Source: Auraticoccus monumenti
GTDB taxonomy: Bacteria; Actinomycetota; Actinomycetes; Propionibacteriales; Propionibacteriaceae
Length of the DNA: 64,000 nt
Assembly: GCF_900101785.1 (NCBI RefSeq)
Contig: NZ_LT629688.1
Span: 3,162,001-3,226,000 of the forward strand
Reading direction: 5' to 3'
Shown: positions 8,798 through 18,665 of the stretch, in pieces
How the letters are laid out: each line of letters begins with the position of its first letter
How positions within the stretch are numbered: the stretch's first letter is position 1
The notes under the pieces: generated by a model
Told to the model about the DNA's origin: nothing
The model's database searches: none
The model's input: only the letters and a program-made list of their open reading frames with translations
Position numbers and translations under genes: made by a program

Positions 8798-10717
8798 TCA
8801 GCCCATCTGCTCGTGCACGAAGCACCAGCGCCAGGACTCCCCGGACTCGAAGGAGCGGATCACCGGGTGGCCGGTCTCGTGCGCGTGCCGCGTCGAGTGC
8901 CGTCCCGCGGAGGAGTCGCAGCAGCCCACGTGGCCGCAGCCCAGGCAGATCCGCAGGTGCACCGGGTTCGTGCCCTCCGCCAGGCACTCCGAGCAGGTCG
9001 GCCCGCTCGGCCGGGGGTCGGGCTGCTCGGCCGCGGCCAGGAGGTGGGAGCAGTCCTCGTTGAGGCTGGCGTGCAGCACCTCGTCGCCCTCGTCCTCGCG
9101 GAGCGAGGCACCCTCGGTGGCGCGGTCGAAGCGAGCGGTCGCCACCTGCAGGTTGGCCTCCTCCTGGTCCAGGGCGTTGAGGACCTCCTGCAGCACCTCC
9201 GACTCCGCCGTGCGGCTGTCGCGGATGCGCAGCACCTCGGCGCGCTCGACCTCCAGCATCTCCAGCCGGAGCCGGCGGTAGGACTCCCCGGGCATCTCCC
9301 GGTCCGCCTCCCGCCCGGCCCGCACGCTCTCCCACAGCATGTTGATCCGCTGCTCGCTCCGCTGCCGCAGCTCGGCCACGGCGGTCTCGTCGTACCCGGC
9401 GCCCTCCTCGGCGCTGCGCCGCTCCAGCTCGGCCAGACCGGCGCGGGACGCGGTCGCGGCGACCTCGGCGGCGACCAGGGAGTCGGCGCGGGCGTCCGGC
9501 GCGCGCACCCCCATCCGCCGGGCGATCCAGGGGAGCGTGGCCCCCTGGCCGACCAGGGTGATGGCGACGACCGACATCGCCGCCAGCACGAGCACCTCGC
9601 GCTGGGGGGTCTCGGCCGGGAGCGAGAGCGCTGCGGCCAGCGTCACCACGCCGCGCATGCCCGCCCAGGACATCACCACCAGCTCACCGCGCCGCATCCG
9701 CTCGCCGTCGCGGCCCGGGGTGTTGATGAAGGGGGAGGTGATCAGCACCCAGAGCGGACGGCTGAGCACGGTCACCAGCAGCACCGCCGCGCACAGCAGC
9801 AGCGTCTGCGACAGCGGCACCTCGGCCTCGCGCACGGCGGTCAGGGTCGGCGCGAGCTGCAGCCCGGCCATCAGGAACACCGCGTTCTCCAGGAAGTACT
9901 GCAGGGTGGCCCAGTTGATCCGCTGGCTGAGCCGGGCGGTGGCGGTCTGCTGGACGTGGGAGCGGTGGGCCAGCACCAGGCCGGCGAGCACCACGGCCAG
10001 GACGCCGGAGCCGTGCAGCATCTCGGCGGGCAGGAAGGCCAGCCAGGGGGTGACCAGGGAGAGCGCGGTGCTCGCCCTCGGGTCGCCCAGCCGACGGTGC
10101 AGCTGACCCAGCACCGTGGCCACCAGGACCCCCACCAGCCCGCCCACCAGCACCGACAGGAGGAAGCCGACCCCGACCTCACCCGGCGTCACGATGCCGA
10201 CGATGGCGGCCGAGCTCGACCCGAGCAGCACGATGGCGGTGGCGTCGTTGACCAGGGACTCACCCTCGAGCATGGTCACCAGCCGGCGGGGGAGACCGAT
10301 ACGGCGTCCCACCGCGGTGGCGGCGACGGCGTCCGGCGGGGCCACGGTGGAACCCAGCGCCAGGGCGGCGGCCAGCGGGACCCCGAGCAGCCACCAGGTG
10401 GTGAGCCCGACGGTCAGCGTGGTGAAGACCACCAGCCCGACGGCCAGGGCGAGGATGGCCCGGGTCTCGCGCTTGAAGTCGATCAGCGAGACCTGGACCG
10501 CGGCGGCGTAGAGCAGCGGCGGCAGCAGCCCGAGCAGGATGAGGTCGGGGTGGAAGGGCTCGTCCGGCGTGAAGGGCAGGAAGGACGCCGCCAGCCCGAC
10601 GACGGTCAGGACGAGCGGGGACGGCAGCCCGAACCGCCGGCTCAGCGAGGCCACGACGATGACGGTCAGGGCAAGGCCGAGGAGCAGCAGCTCCAGCTCG
10701 TGCTCGTGCAGGTCCAC
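8798..10717 (-). CDS. CPA1 Na+/H+ antiporter with C-terminal UBP-type zinc finger
   Basis: 639 residues. The first ~400 residues are a 12-helix monovalent cation:proton antiporter: FLPFTPDEPFHPDLILLGLL, TVAPPDAVAATAVG and EGESLVNDATAIVL are the conserved core helices. A helical cytoplasmic region (about 400-560) with charged heptads follows. Residues ~570-637 form a UBP zinc finger (CSEC, CLGCGHVGC, HSTRHAHETGHPV, WCFVHEQ). It probably exports Na+ for protons at the inner membrane; the finger's ligand in bacteria is unknown. It starts just past the DUF3054 stop, so the two are co-transcribed. Confidence 0.93.
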   Translation of the reverse strand: MDLHEHELELLLLGLALTVIVVASLSRRFGLPSPLVLTVVGLAASFLPFTPDEPFHPDLILLGLLPPLLYAAAVQVSLIDFKRETRAILALAVGLVVFTTLTVGLTTWWLLGVPLAAALALGSTVAPPDAVAATAVGRRIGLPRRLVTMLEGESLVNDATAIVLLGSSSAAIVGIVTPGEVGVGFLLSVLVGGLVGVLVATVLGQLHRRLGDPRASTALSLVTPWLAFLPAEMLHGSGVLAVVLAGLVLAHRSHVQQTATARLSQRINWATLQYFLENAVFLMAGLQLAPTLTAVREAEVPLSQTLLLCAAVLLVTVLSRPLWVLITSPFINTPGRDGERMRRGELVVMSWAGMRGVVTLAAALSLPAETPQREVLVLAAMSVVAITLVGQGATLPWIARRMGVRAPDARADSLVAAEVAATASRAGLAELERRSAEEGAGYDETAVAELRQRSEQRINMLWESVRAGREADREMPGESYRRLRLEMLEVERAEVLRIRDSRTAESEVLQEVLNALDQEEANLQVATARFDRATEGASLREDEGDEVLHASLNEDCSHLLAAAEQPDPRPSGPTCSECLAEGTNPVHLRICLGCGHVGCCDSSAGRHSTRHAHETGHPVIRSFESGESWRWCFVHEQMG

Positions 10718-10718
10718 C

Positions 10719-11087
10719 TCAGGCCGCCGCTCGTCGTGGTGCCCGGCGGTCGACCGCGGTGGCGACCAGGCGCCAGCCCAGCAGCAGCACCGCGAGCGTG
10801 AGGGCGGTGACCACCACGAACGGCAGCCGGGCGGTGTCCTCGGTCAGCAGCAACCGCAGCAGCAGCCCGCCGACCCAGGTGGTCCCCCACACCACCAGAC
10901 CCGAGGGGAGCAGCCGCGGTGAGCGCCAGACCCGTACCAGGACCTCCGAGACGACCAGGGCGAGCAGGAAGGGCCACAGGGTGCCCAGGACGGCGCCGGC
11001 GGTCAGCGACTCGTGGCTGCGCAGGCCCACCAGCACGAAGACGAGGACGCACAGCACGTCGGCTGCCGTCACGCGGAGCGGTGTCAC
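10719..11087 (-). CDS. DUF3054 family membrane protein
   Basis: 122 residues from GTG with four predicted membrane helices. The pattern ADVLCVLVFVLVGLRSH, then LVVWGTTWVGGLLLRLL, fits the DUF3054 family of actinobacteria and haloarchaea, whose function is unknown. It is the first gene of an operon with the antiporter and is divergent from dop, so the 74-bp gap 11088-11161 carries both promoters. Confidence 0.85.
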   Translation of the reverse strand: MTPLRVTAADVLCVLVFVLVGLRSHESLTAGAVLGTLWPFLLALVVSEVLVRVWRSPRLLPSGLVVWGTTWVGGLLLRLLLTEDTARLPFVVVTALTLAVLLLGWRLVATAVDRRAPRRAAA

Positions 11088-11161
11088 GACGGCACCCTAC
11101 GTCGGTCGACGGACCCCGGGGCGACGCTGGACACGCGGCCCACCCGGCTAGCATCGCGGCC

Positions 11162-12703
11162 ATGTCCGCCCCCGGCACCGTGCCCTCCTCGACCGTGCTG
11201 GGGCTGGAGACCGAGTACGGCATCCTGCTGGCCGGTCAGGGCCCGGTCTCGGCGCTGCAGGAGCGCCTGGACGACCTGCACCCGATGCACCTGTCCAACG
11301 CGGTGATCCGGGCCTACGCCCAGCTGGTGACCCAGCGCCCGACCGGCTGGGACTTCGAGACCGAGTCCCCGCTGGCCGACGCGCGCGGGTTCTCCCGGCC
11401 GCGCGGGGAGGCGCTGGCCGACCAGCTGACCGACGTCGACTCCGGTCTGGCCAACATGGTGCTCACCAACGGGGCCCGGCTCTACGTCGACCACGCCCAC
11501 CCCGAGTGGGCCACGCCGGAGGTCACCAACGCCCTGGACGCGGTCCGCTGGGACCGGGCCGGGGACCTGGCGATGTCGATGGCCGCCCGCGCCGCCTCCC
11601 AGGTGCTCGGTCGCGACATCCGGCTGTACAAGAACAACACCGACGGCAAGGGCGCCTCCTACGGCACCCACGAGAACTACCTGCTGCTGCGCAGCACCCC
11701 CTTCCACCGGGTGGTCGTCCAGTTCACCCCCTTCCTGGTGTCGCGGTCGGTGCTGGTGGGCGCGGGCCGGGTCGGGATCGGCCAGCACAGCGACCGGGCG
11801 GGCTTCCAGCTGACCCAGCGGGCGGACTTCTTCGAGGCCGAGGTCGGGCTGGAGACCACGGTCAACCGCCCGATCATCAACACCCGCGACGAGCCGCACG
11901 CCGACGCCCGGCTGCACCGCCGGCTGCACGTCATCACCGGCGACGCCAACCAGTGCGAGTACGCCACCTGGCTCAAGGTGGGCACCGCCTCGCTGGTGCT
12001 GCGGATGATCGAGGGCGGAGGCTGGCAGGACGTGCCCCGGCTCGCCGACCCGGTGCAGGCCATGGGGCAGGTCAGCCACGACCCCACCCTCCGCGCGACG
12101 GTGGCCCTGCAGGACGGGCGCCGGGTCACCGCCCTGGACCTGCAGGAGCAGGTGCTGGCGGCGGTCCGCGAGCACCTGGTCCGGGAGGGGGCGAGCGCCG
12201 CCGACACCGAGGTGGTGGAGGGCTGGCAGGAGGTGCTGGACGACCTGCGGGCCGACCCGGCACGCTGCGCCGACCGGCTGGACTGGGTCGCCAAGCAGGG
12301 TCTGCTGGAGCGCTACCGCGAGCGCGACGGCCTCTCCTGGGACTCCCCGAAGCTGGCCCTGGTCGACCTGCAGTACGCCGACATCGATCCCGCTCGCAGC
12401 CTGCACCGGGCACTTGAGGCCCGCGGCCGGGTCCGCCGGCTGGTCAGCGAGGAGGACGCCGACCTGGCCCGCTCCGAGCCGCCGGAGGACACCCGCGCCT
12501 GGTTCCGGGGGCGGTGCATGAGCCGTTTCGCCGAGCAGGTGGTCGCCGCCTCGTGGGACTCGGTGATCTTCCAGCTGGACAGCCAGCGCTCCTGGGTGCG
12601 GCTCCCTACCCCGGACCCGCTGCGGGGCACCCGGGCGCACGTCGGGGAGCTCTTCGACCGGGCGGGCGACGCCGCGGAGCTGCTGGCCCTGCTCGAGGGC
12701 TGA
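11162..12703 (+). CDS. dop: Pup deamidase/depupylase
   Basis: 513 residues with the glutamine-synthetase-like fold. It begins with the nucleotide-binding LGLETEYGI. LYVDHAHPEWATPEV identifies Dop rather than the ligase PafA, which has a different sequence there. KNNTDGKGASYGTHENYLL and SDRAGFQLTQRADFFEAEVG are further family blocks. Dop converts the C-terminal Gln of Pup to Glu and also strips Pup from substrates. A TAGCAT box at 11149-11154 lies 7 nt before the ATG, so transcription is probably leaderless. It is followed by pup after 139 bp. Confidence 0.97.
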   Translation: MSAPGTVPSSTVLGLETEYGILLAGQGPVSALQERLDDLHPMHLSNAVIRAYAQLVTQRPTGWDFETESPLADARGFSRPRGEALADQLTDVDSGLANMVLTNGARLYVDHAHPEWATPEVTNALDAVRWDRAGDLAMSMAARAASQVLGRDIRLYKNNTDGKGASYGTHENYLLLRSTPFHRVVVQFTPFLVSRSVLVGAGRVGIGQHSDRAGFQLTQRADFFEAEVGLETTVNRPIINTRDEPHADARLHRRLHVITGDANQCEYATWLKVGTASLVLRMIEGGGWQDVPRLADPVQAMGQVSHDPTLRATVALQDGRRVTALDLQEQVLAAVREHLVREGASAADTEVVEGWQEVLDDLRADPARCADRLDWVAKQGLLERYRERDGLSWDSPKLALVDLQYADIDPARSLHRALEARGRVRRLVSEEDADLARSEPPEDTRAWFRGRCMSRFAEQVVAASWDSVIFQLDSQRSWVRLPTPDPLRGTRAHVGELFDRAGDAAELLALLEG

Positions 12704-12798
12704 CCCGCCCCCGTCCGTCGCCGCGGCAGGTCACCGGGACCGGTCAGACGCCTTCGCCGCACCATCCGGGCGGACCCGGGACTGTCGGCGCCGAGCAC

Positions 12799-12804
12799 TA
12801 GTCT
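12799..12804 (+). promoter_or_regulatory. Putative -10 box for pup-prcBA
   Basis: TAGTCT in the dop-pup gap fits the local TANNNT pattern. It would give a ~32-nt leader containing the AAGGAGG ribosome-binding site at 12831-12837. This suggests pup-prcBA can be transcribed independently of dop. No clear -35 box is visible. Confidence 0.45.
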
Positions 12805-12842
12805 GGGCCGCGACCCCACCACGGGGGACGAAGGAGGCCACC

Positions 12843-13022
12843 TTGTCCGAGCAGACCCACGGCCGGCGTCGCGACGACGACACGCCGGACGACCCCACGC
12901 CCGCGACGCAGACGCAGAAGCAGGGTGCCGACGTCGACGACCTGCTGGACGAGATCGACTCGGTGCTGGAGTCCAACGCCGAGGAGTTCGTCCGCTCGTT
13001 CGTGCAGAAGGGCGGCCAGTGA
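12843..13022 (+). CDS. pup: Prokaryotic ubiquitin-like protein Pup
   Basis: 59 residues from TTG, chosen because AGGAGG at 12832-12837 is 5 nt upstream. The protein is acidic and Lys-poor. The conserved C-terminal half is [20 protein letters not shown] and ends QKGGQ. Pup is attached by PafA to substrate lysines and is recognised by the ARC coiled coil. Because the last residue is Gln rather than Glu, Dop must deamidate it first. The stop overlaps the prcB GTG by 4 bp (GTGA). Confidence 0.97.
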   Translation: MSEQTHGRRRDDDTPDDPTPATQTQKQGADVDDLLDEIDSVLESNAEEFVRSFVQKGGQ

Positions 13023-13876
13023 GCGGGGCCGGGTCCGTCGGGACGGGCGCCTTCGGGGCCGGTCTGCCACCGGCCTACCTGCGCGCCGGGACGTCCTCCT
13101 TCAGCGAGTTCCTCGGCTCGGTGGCCCCCGAGCTGGCGCCCCACAGCGCCCGCACCCTGACCGACGTCACCGAGCTGGCCCCGCACGGCACCACCATCGT
13201 CGCGGTCACCTTCCCCGGCGGGGTGATGATGGCCGGTGACCGCCGCGCCACCATGGGCAACATGATCGCCCAGCGCGACATCCAGAAGGTCTACGCCGCC
13301 GACGAGTTCTCCCTGATCGGGATCGCCGGTGCGGCCGGCATCGCGGTGGAGATGGTGCGGCTCTTCCAGACCGAGCTGGAGCACTACGAGAAGATCGAGG
13401 GCGCCCCGCTCTCGCTGGACGGCAAGGCCAACCGGCTGGCCGCGATGATCCGTCAGAACCTGGGGCTGGCCATGCAGGGCCTCGCGGTGCTGCCCCTCTT
13501 CGCCGGCTGGGACCCGGCCAGCGACCAGGGCCGGATCTTCTCCTACGACGCCACCGGCGGTCGTTACGAGGAGACCGCCTTCCACTCCGTGGGCTCGGGC
13601 TCGGTGTACGCCCGCGGCTCGCTCAAGAAGCTGTACTCACCGGACCTGGACGCCCGCCAGTGCGCCATGGCGGTGGTGCAGGCCCTCTACGACGCCGCCG
13701 ACGACGACTCCGCCACCGGCGGGCCCGACCTGACCCGGAGGATCTTCCCCATCGTGATGCAGGCCACCGCCGAGGGCGTCACCCGGCTCAGCGACGAGGA
13801 GACCAGCGAGATCGCGACCGAGGTGGTCCAGGCCCGGATGCGACGTCCCGACGGCCCGGCGGCGGGGGTGATCTGA
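13019..13876 (+). CDS. prcB: 20S proteasome beta subunit
   Basis: 285 residues. A propeptide of ~57 residues ends PHG, and the mature N-terminal nucleophile is T58 in [21 protein letters not shown] supplies the conserved Asp and the SRRAT-like region. Autocatalytic removal of the propeptide exposes Thr for peptide hydrolysis inside the 20S core. It is coupled by GTGA overlap to pup and by ATGA overlap to prcA. The length is normal for actinobacterial PrcB. Confidence 0.97.
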   Translation: MSGAGSVGTGAFGAGLPPAYLRAGTSSFSEFLGSVAPELAPHSARTLTDVTELAPHGTTIVAVTFPGGVMMAGDRRATMGNMIAQRDIQKVYAADEFSLIGIAGAAGIAVEMVRLFQTELEHYEKIEGAPLSLDGKANRLAAMIRQNLGLAMQGLAVLPLFAGWDPASDQGRIFSYDATGGRYEETAFHSVGSGSVYARGSLKKLYSPDLDARQCAMAVVQALYDAADDDSATGGPDLTRRIFPIVMQATAEGVTRLSDEETSEIATEVVQARMRRPDGPAAGVI

Positions 13877-14595
13877 TGAGCTCCCCGTTCTACGTCGCGC
13901 CCGAGCAGCAGATGAAGGACCGGGCCGACTTCGCCCGCAAGGGCATCGCCCGGGGTCGCTCGGTGGTGGTCATGCGCCACGCCGGCGGGATCCTCTTCGT
14001 CGCCGAGAACCGCTCCCAGGCGCTGCACAAGGTCAGCGAGATCCACGACCGGATCGGGTTCGCCGCGGTCGGGCGCTACAACGAGTTCGAGAACCTGCGG
14101 ATCGCCGGCATCCGGCACGCCGACATGCGTGGCTACGCCTACGACCGGGCCGACGTCACCGGCCGCGGGCTGGCCAACGCCTACGCCCAGCTGCTCGGGA
14201 CGATCTTCTCCAGCGGTGGCGAGAAGCCCTACGAGGTCGAGCTGGTGGTGGCCGAGCTGGGCGCGGAGGCTGCGCAGGACCAGATCTACCGCCTCACCTA
14301 CGACGGGTCGGTCGGTGACGAGCAGCACCTCGCCGTGATGGGCGGCTCGGCCGACACGATCACCGAGGTGGTGGCCGGCGACCACGCCGACGACCTGCCG
14401 CTGGCCGACGCGTTGCGACTGGCCGTGCGGGGGCTGGCCTCCGACGCCGGGGCCGGTCAGCCGCCCCGGGAGATCGGGGCTGAGGCGCTCGAGGTGGCCG
14501 TGCTGGACCGGACGCGCCCGCAGACGCGGAAGTTCCGTCGGCTCCCGGCCGCCGTGCTGGCGCCGATGCTGGACGCGCCGGGCAGCCCGGAGTGA
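13876..14595 (+). CDS. prcA: 20S proteasome alpha subunit
   Basis: 239 residues. It begins [22 protein letters not shown], the family's N-terminal gate segment, followed by the alpha-subunit core ([36 protein letters not shown]). It lacks the catalytic Thr, as expected for a structural ring subunit that docks ARC. It overlaps prcB (ATGA) and tyrA (GTGA), so the whole run pup-prcB-prcA-tyrA is translationally coupled. Confidence 0.97.
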   Translation: MSSPFYVAPEQQMKDRADFARKGIARGRSVVVMRHAGGILFVAENRSQALHKVSEIHDRIGFAAVGRYNEFENLRIAGIRHADMRGYAYDRADVTGRGLANAYAQLLGTIFSSGGEKPYEVELVVAELGAEAAQDQIYRLTYDGSVGDEQHLAVMGGSADTITEVVAGDHADDLPLADALRLAVRGLASDAGAGQPPREIGAEALEVAVLDRTRPQTRKFRRLPAAVLAPMLDAPGSPE

Positions 14596-15689
14596 GCCGG
14601 GCCCTGGCCCGGTCCGCACCGGTGCCGGAGCCCGTGGTGGTGGTCGGGACCGGCATGGTCGGCTCCTCGGTGGGCTGTGCCCTGACCGAGGCCGGCTTCC
14701 AGGTCCACCTGGAGGACGCCGTCCCCACCCACGCCCAGGTGGCGGCCTCGCTGGGAGCCGGCACGGCCGCCCCGGCCGACCCGGCGGCTGTCGGGCTGGT
14801 CGTGGTCGCGGTGCCGCCACGGGCCATCTCCGCCGTCGTCGCCGACGCCCTGTCACGGTTCCCCGCCGCGGCGGTCACCGACGTCGGGTCGGTGAAGTCC
14901 CGACCGCTGGCCGAGCTGCAGCAGCGGGTGGACGACGTCAGCCGCTACGTCGGGTCCCACCCGATGGCCGGGTCCCACGTCGCCGGCCCGACCGCCGCCG
15001 ACCCCTTCCTCTTCCTGGACCGCACCTGGGTGGTGTGCGAGCACCCCACCGCCGACCCGGCCGCGGTCGCCGCGGTGGAGGCCCTGGTGCGGGCCTGCCG
15101 GGCCCGGCTGGTGCGGATGGACCCGGTGGAGCACGACGCCGCCGTGGCCCACGTCTCCCACCTGCCGCACCTGGTGTCCTCGCTGGTGGCCGGCGTGCTG
15201 CGCGACCTGCCGGCCGACCACCTCGCCCTGGCCGGTCAGGGGGTCCGCGACGTCACCCGCGTGGCCGCGGGGGACCCGCGGCTGTGGGAGCAGATCGTGG
15301 GCATGAACGCCGAGGTCATCTCCGTCGAGCTCGGGGCCCTGCAGACGCGTCTGGACGCGCTCCGCGAGGCCCTCGGTGACGGGCCCGCGGCCCTGACCGA
15401 CTGGCTCGAGCAGGGGCGCGCCGGCACCCGGCGGATCCCCGGCAAGCACGGCGGCGCCCACACCGAGTGGGCCCGGATGGTGGTGGAGATCCCCGACGCC
15501 CCCAACGCGCTGGGCCGGCTGTTCACCGACATCGGCGACGCCGGGCTCAACGTCGAGGACATCACCATCGAGCACGACCCGACCCGCAGGGTGGGCTACC
15601 TCTCCCTGGACGTCGAGGCCGACACCCGTGACACCCTGGCCGCACTGCTGACCGACGCCGGCTGGTCGGTGGAGGCCGCCGGCCGCTGA
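14592..15689 (+). CDS. tyrA: Prephenate dehydrogenase
   Basis: 365 residues from GTG. The NAD-binding turn [19 protein letters not shown] is near residue 18. A TDVGSVK block and [12 protein letters not shown] are substrate-site motifs, and [15 protein letters not shown] is typical of TyrA. Residues ~290-360 form an ACT regulatory domain ([21 protein letters not shown]). It oxidatively decarboxylates prephenate to 4-hydroxyphenylpyruvate for tyrosine, and the ACT domain suggests feedback control. It is coupled to prcA, although no functional link is known. cmk follows after 55 bp. Confidence 0.94.
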   Translation: MSRALARSAPVPEPVVVVGTGMVGSSVGCALTEAGFQVHLEDAVPTHAQVAASLGAGTAAPADPAAVGLVVVAVPPRAISAVVADALSRFPAAAVTDVGSVKSRPLAELQQRVDDVSRYVGSHPMAGSHVAGPTAADPFLFLDRTWVVCEHPTADPAAVAAVEALVRACRARLVRMDPVEHDAAVAHVSHLPHLVSSLVAGVLRDLPADHLALAGQGVRDVTRVAAGDPRLWEQIVGMNAEVISVELGALQTRLDALREALGDGPAALTDWLEQGRAGTRRIPGKHGGAHTEWARMVVEIPDAPNALGRLFTDIGDAGLNVEDITIEHDPTRRVGYLSLDVEADTRDTLAALLTDAGWSVEAAGR

Positions 15690-15744
15690 GTGCCCGGTGC
15701 GCAGATTCTCCGCGGGTCGGGGTCGCCGTCTAGGCTGAGCGGTT

Positions 15745-16422
15745 GTGAACACCGAACCAACCCCGCAGCCGCTCGTCGTGGCCATCGACGGGCCCAGCGG
15801 CTCGGGCAAGTCCAGCACCGCCCGTGGGGTGGCCCGCCGGCTGGGCCTGGACTTCCTCGACACCGGCGCCATGTACCGGGCCTGCGCCTGGGAGGCCGCC
15901 CGCACCGGCGCCGAGACCCCCGAGCAGATCGCCGCGGTGGTGACCGCGGCCGAGCTCCAGGTGACGACCGACCCCGACGACCCGCGGATCAGCATCAACG
16001 GAACCGACGTCACCCGGGAGATCCGCGACCCCGAGGTCTCGGCCACGGTGAGCCGAGTGGCCACCGTCCCCGAGGTCCGGGTGGACCTGGTGCTGCGTCA
16101 GCAGCAGATCATCGGTGAGGCCACCCGTGGCATCGTCGCCGAGGGCCGCGACATCACCACCGTGGTGGCCCCGCACGCACCCGTCCGGGTGCTGCTGGTC
16201 GCCGACCCCGACGCCCGGGTGGCCCGCCGCCAGGCCGAGCTGGGCGAGAAGGTCGACACCGCCCAGGTCACCGACCAGGTGATCCGCCGCGACCGCGACG
16301 ACTCCACCGTGGCCACCTTCACCGAGGCGGCCGAGGGAGTCACGGTCGTCGACTCCACCCACCTGAGCCTGGACGAGGTCGTCGACCGCATCGTCAGGCT
16401 GGCCGAGGAGGCTGCACGATGA
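15745..16422 (+). CDS. cmk: Cytidylate kinase
   Basis: 225 residues from GTG. The P-loop [19 protein letters not shown] is followed by [12 protein letters not shown], the CMP-binding region ([25 protein letters not shown]), then [13 protein letters not shown] and the RRQAELGE lid. It phosphorylates CMP/dCMP. A TAGGCT box at 15731-15736 lies 8 nt upstream of the start, indicating a promoter and leaderless mRNA separate from tyrA. The stop overlaps the der ATG (ATGA), the usual cmk-der pairing. Confidence 0.96.
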   Translation: MNTEPTPQPLVVAIDGPSGSGKSSTARGVARRLGLDFLDTGAMYRACAWEAARTGAETPEQIAAVVTAAELQVTTDPDDPRISINGTDVTREIRDPEVSATVSRVATVPEVRVDLVLRQQQIIGEATRGIVAEGRDITTVVAPHAPVRVLLVADPDARVARRQAELGEKVDTAQVTDQVIRRDRDDSTVATFTEAAEGVTVVDSTHLSLDEVVDRIVRLAEEAAR

Positions 16423-17786
16423 GCGAGCACGACCTAGACGAGCAGCTTCCCGAGGGCGGCGCCACCGTGCGTCCCGTGGTGGCCGTGGTCGGACGCCCCA
16501 ACGTGGGCAAGTCGACCCTGGTGAACCGCATCATCGGCCGCCGCGCCGCGGTGGTGCAGGACATCCCCGGGGTGACCCGGGACCGCGTCTCCTACGACGC
16601 CCGCTGGAACGGCCGCGAGTTCGTGGTGGTCGACACCGGCGGCTGGGCCCCCGACGCCCAGGGCATGGCGGCCCAGATCGCCGAGCAGGCCGAGCTGGCC
16701 ATCGCCGCCGCCGACGCCGTGCTGCTGGTGGTCGACGCCACCGTCGGCATCCAGGACGTCGACGAGGCCGTGGTGCGGGTGCTCCGGCGCAGCAAGAAGC
16801 CCGTGGTGCTGGCGGCCAACAAGGTCGACGACCAGCGCACCGAGGCCGAGGCGGCCTCGATGTGGAACCTGGGGCTGGGGGAGCCGTTCCCGGTCTCCGC
16901 GCTGCACGGCCGCGGCACCGGCGACATGCTGGACGCGATCCTGCAGGCCCTCCCCGAGGCGCCCACCGAGATCTTCGACGCCCCCCGTGGGCCGCGGCGG
17001 GTCGCCATCGTCGGCAAGCCCAACGTCGGCAAGTCCAGCCTGCTCAACAAGCTGGCTGGTCAGCAGCGCTCGGTGGTCGACGACGCCTCCGGCACCACCG
17101 TGGACCCGGTCGACGAGCTGGTGGAGATCGGCGGCACCGTCTACCAGCTCATCGACACCGCCGGCATCCGCCGCCGGGTCAAGGAGGCGTCCGGGCACGA
17201 GTACTACGCCAGCCTGCGCACCCAGGGCGCCATCGAGCGGGCCGAGATCTGCATCGTGGTGATCGACGCCAGCGAACCGATCAGCGAGCAGGACCTGCGC
17301 ATCCTGACCATGGTGGAGGAGGCCGGCCGCGCACTGGTGGTCGCCTTCAACAAGTGGGACCTGACCGACGAGGAGCGACGCTTCTACCTGACCCGTGAGA
17401 TCGAGCGGGACATGGTGCAGTTCGGCTGGGCCGGGCACGTCAACATGTCGGCCCTGACCGGTCGCCACGTCGAGAGGGTCGGGGTGGCCATCGAGAGCGC
17501 CCTGGCCGCCTGGGAGACCCGCGTCTCCACCGGCAAGCTCAACGCCTTCCTCGGCCGCGTCGTCGCCGCCCACCCGCACCCGGTGCGGAGCGGGAAGCAG
17601 CCGCGGATCCTCTTCGGCACCCAGGCCCAGGCCGGCCCGCCCACGTTCGTGCTGTTCACCTCGGGGGCGATCGACCCGCAGTACACGCGGTTCGTCGAGC
17701 GGCGGCTGCGGGAGGACTTCGACTTCCAGGGCAGCCCGATCCACCTCGAGGTGCGGGCCCGGGAGAAGCGCCGGGACCGCAGCTGA
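16419..17786 (+). CDS. der: Ribosome biogenesis GTPase Der (EngA)
   Basis: 455 residues with two tandem GTPase domains: first G1 [10 protein letters not shown]3 DTGG, G4 NKVD; second G1 [10 protein letters not shown]3 DTAG, G4 NKWD. A C-terminal KH-like domain ends [13 protein letters not shown]. It acts in 50S subunit maturation. It is translationally coupled to cmk and followed by the tRNA-Pro gene. Confidence 0.97.
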   Translation: MSEHDLDEQLPEGGATVRPVVAVVGRPNVGKSTLVNRIIGRRAAVVQDIPGVTRDRVSYDARWNGREFVVVDTGGWAPDAQGMAAQIAEQAELAIAAADAVLLVVDATVGIQDVDEAVVRVLRRSKKPVVLAANKVDDQRTEAEAASMWNLGLGEPFPVSALHGRGTGDMLDAILQALPEAPTEIFDAPRGPRRVAIVGKPNVGKSSLLNKLAGQQRSVVDDASGTTVDPVDELVEIGGTVYQLIDTAGIRRRVKEASGHEYYASLRTQGAIERAEICIVVIDASEPISEQDLRILTMVEEAGRALVVAFNKWDLTDEERRFYLTREIERDMVQFGWAGHVNMSALTGRHVERVGVAIESALAAWETRVSTGKLNAFLGRVVAAHPHPVRSGKQPRILFGTQAQAGPPTFVLFTSGAIDPQYTRFVERRLREDFDFQGSPIHLEVRAREKRRDRS

Positions 17787-17891
17787 CGCGGGACGGCGCT
17801 GCGGTCGTCCGTCGGCGGATGTCGATTGGAGACCGGGGCGCCTCCTGCGCTAGTGTTGCCGACGCTCCGCTGGTGATCCCGGCGGGGTGAT

Positions 17892-17965
<74 letters not shown>

Positions 17966-17970
17966 CAACA

Positions 17971-17997
17971 GTGGCCAGGCACATCGTGCCTGGCCAC
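17971..17997 (+). terminator. Terminator hairpin after tRNA-Pro
   Basis: Perfect 12-bp stem GTGGCCAGGCAC / GTGCCTGGCCAC with a 3-nt loop, 5 bp after the tRNA. There is no T-run. Being symmetric, it may also stop transcription from the convergent TetR gene that ends at 18048. Confidence 0.75.
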
Positions 17998-18047
17998 AGT
18001 CATGTCCCGGCCCCTGTGCTGCCCGCAGCCTCCGGCGATGCCCCAGG

Positions 18048-18602
18048 TCATGACCTTGCGAGGGCGCGCACCGCCCGTTCGATGGCGGGACGCATGTCGA
18101 GCTCGGGGTCGACGGTGAGCCGGTGCAGGAGCAGTCCGTCGCCGAGCGCCATCAGGGCCCGGGTCGCCGGCACCGGGTCGGCGATACCGACGGCCGTCAC
18201 GATCATCTCCGTCCACCTCTCGAACTCGCGGCGCTGGTGCCGCAGCGGCTCGCTCAGCGCAGGATCGCCGGCGAGCTCGAGGAAGAGGGCGTAGCGTGCG
18301 CGGGTCCGCACCGCGAACTCCCCGCTCTGCAGCTCGACCATGGCGCTCAGGCCCTCGATCAAGCCGTCGGGGTCCGTGACGGCCGGCATCGCAGCCGGGT
18401 CGAAGTCGGCACGTTCACGCTCGGCGATCCAGTCGACCACGCCGCCGAGCAGCGCCCGACGGGTGCGGAACCAGTTCGAGGTGGATCCGGGCGGCAGGCC
18501 TGCTCGTCCGTCGACCCGCGTGTGGCTCAACGCCCGCACGCCCTCCGCACCGAGCAGCTCCACGGCCGCCACGAGCGCACGCTCGCGGGTCGACGCTGGC
18601 AT
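18048..18602 (-). CDS. TetR-family transcriptional regulator
   Basis: 184 residues from the ATG at 18602; a GTG at 18608 is two codons further upstream. The N-terminal HTH is REERALVAAVELLGAEG-like with GLPPGSTSNWFRTRRALL as recognition region. It is divergent from the alpha/beta hydrolase gene across 63 bp that contain a perfect 7+7 inverted repeat (18625-18640), the likely operator. By analogy with such pairs it probably represses both itself and the hydrolase. Confidence 0.87.
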   Translation of the reverse strand: MPASTRERALVAAVELLGAEGVRALSHTRVDGRAGLPPGSTSNWFRTRRALLGGVVDWIAERERADFDPAAMPAVTDPDGLIEGLSAMVELQSGEFAVRTRARYALFLELAGDPALSEPLRHQRREFERWTEMIVTAVGIADPVPATRALMALGDGLLLHRLTVDPELDMRPAIERAVRALARS

Positions 18603-18624
18603 GGACACACCCTCCGGACGGACT

Positions 18625-18640
18625 TACTATGAACATAGTA
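18625..18640. promoter_or_regulatory. Putative TetR operator
   Basis: TACTATG-AA-CATAGTA is a perfect inverted repeat and an AT-rich island in a GC-rich background. It is midway between the divergent TetR and hydrolase starts, and its TACTAT/TAGTAT sequences could themselves be -10 boxes for either direction. A repressor bound here would block both promoters. Confidence 0.7.
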
Positions 18641-18665
18641 TCTCGGTCGCACCAAGGGGGTCGCC

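Noticed and set aside
11162-12703. Pup ligase PafA instead of Dop
   Set aside because: The YVDHAHPEWATPE segment and position before pup fit Dop; PafA has a different sequence there.
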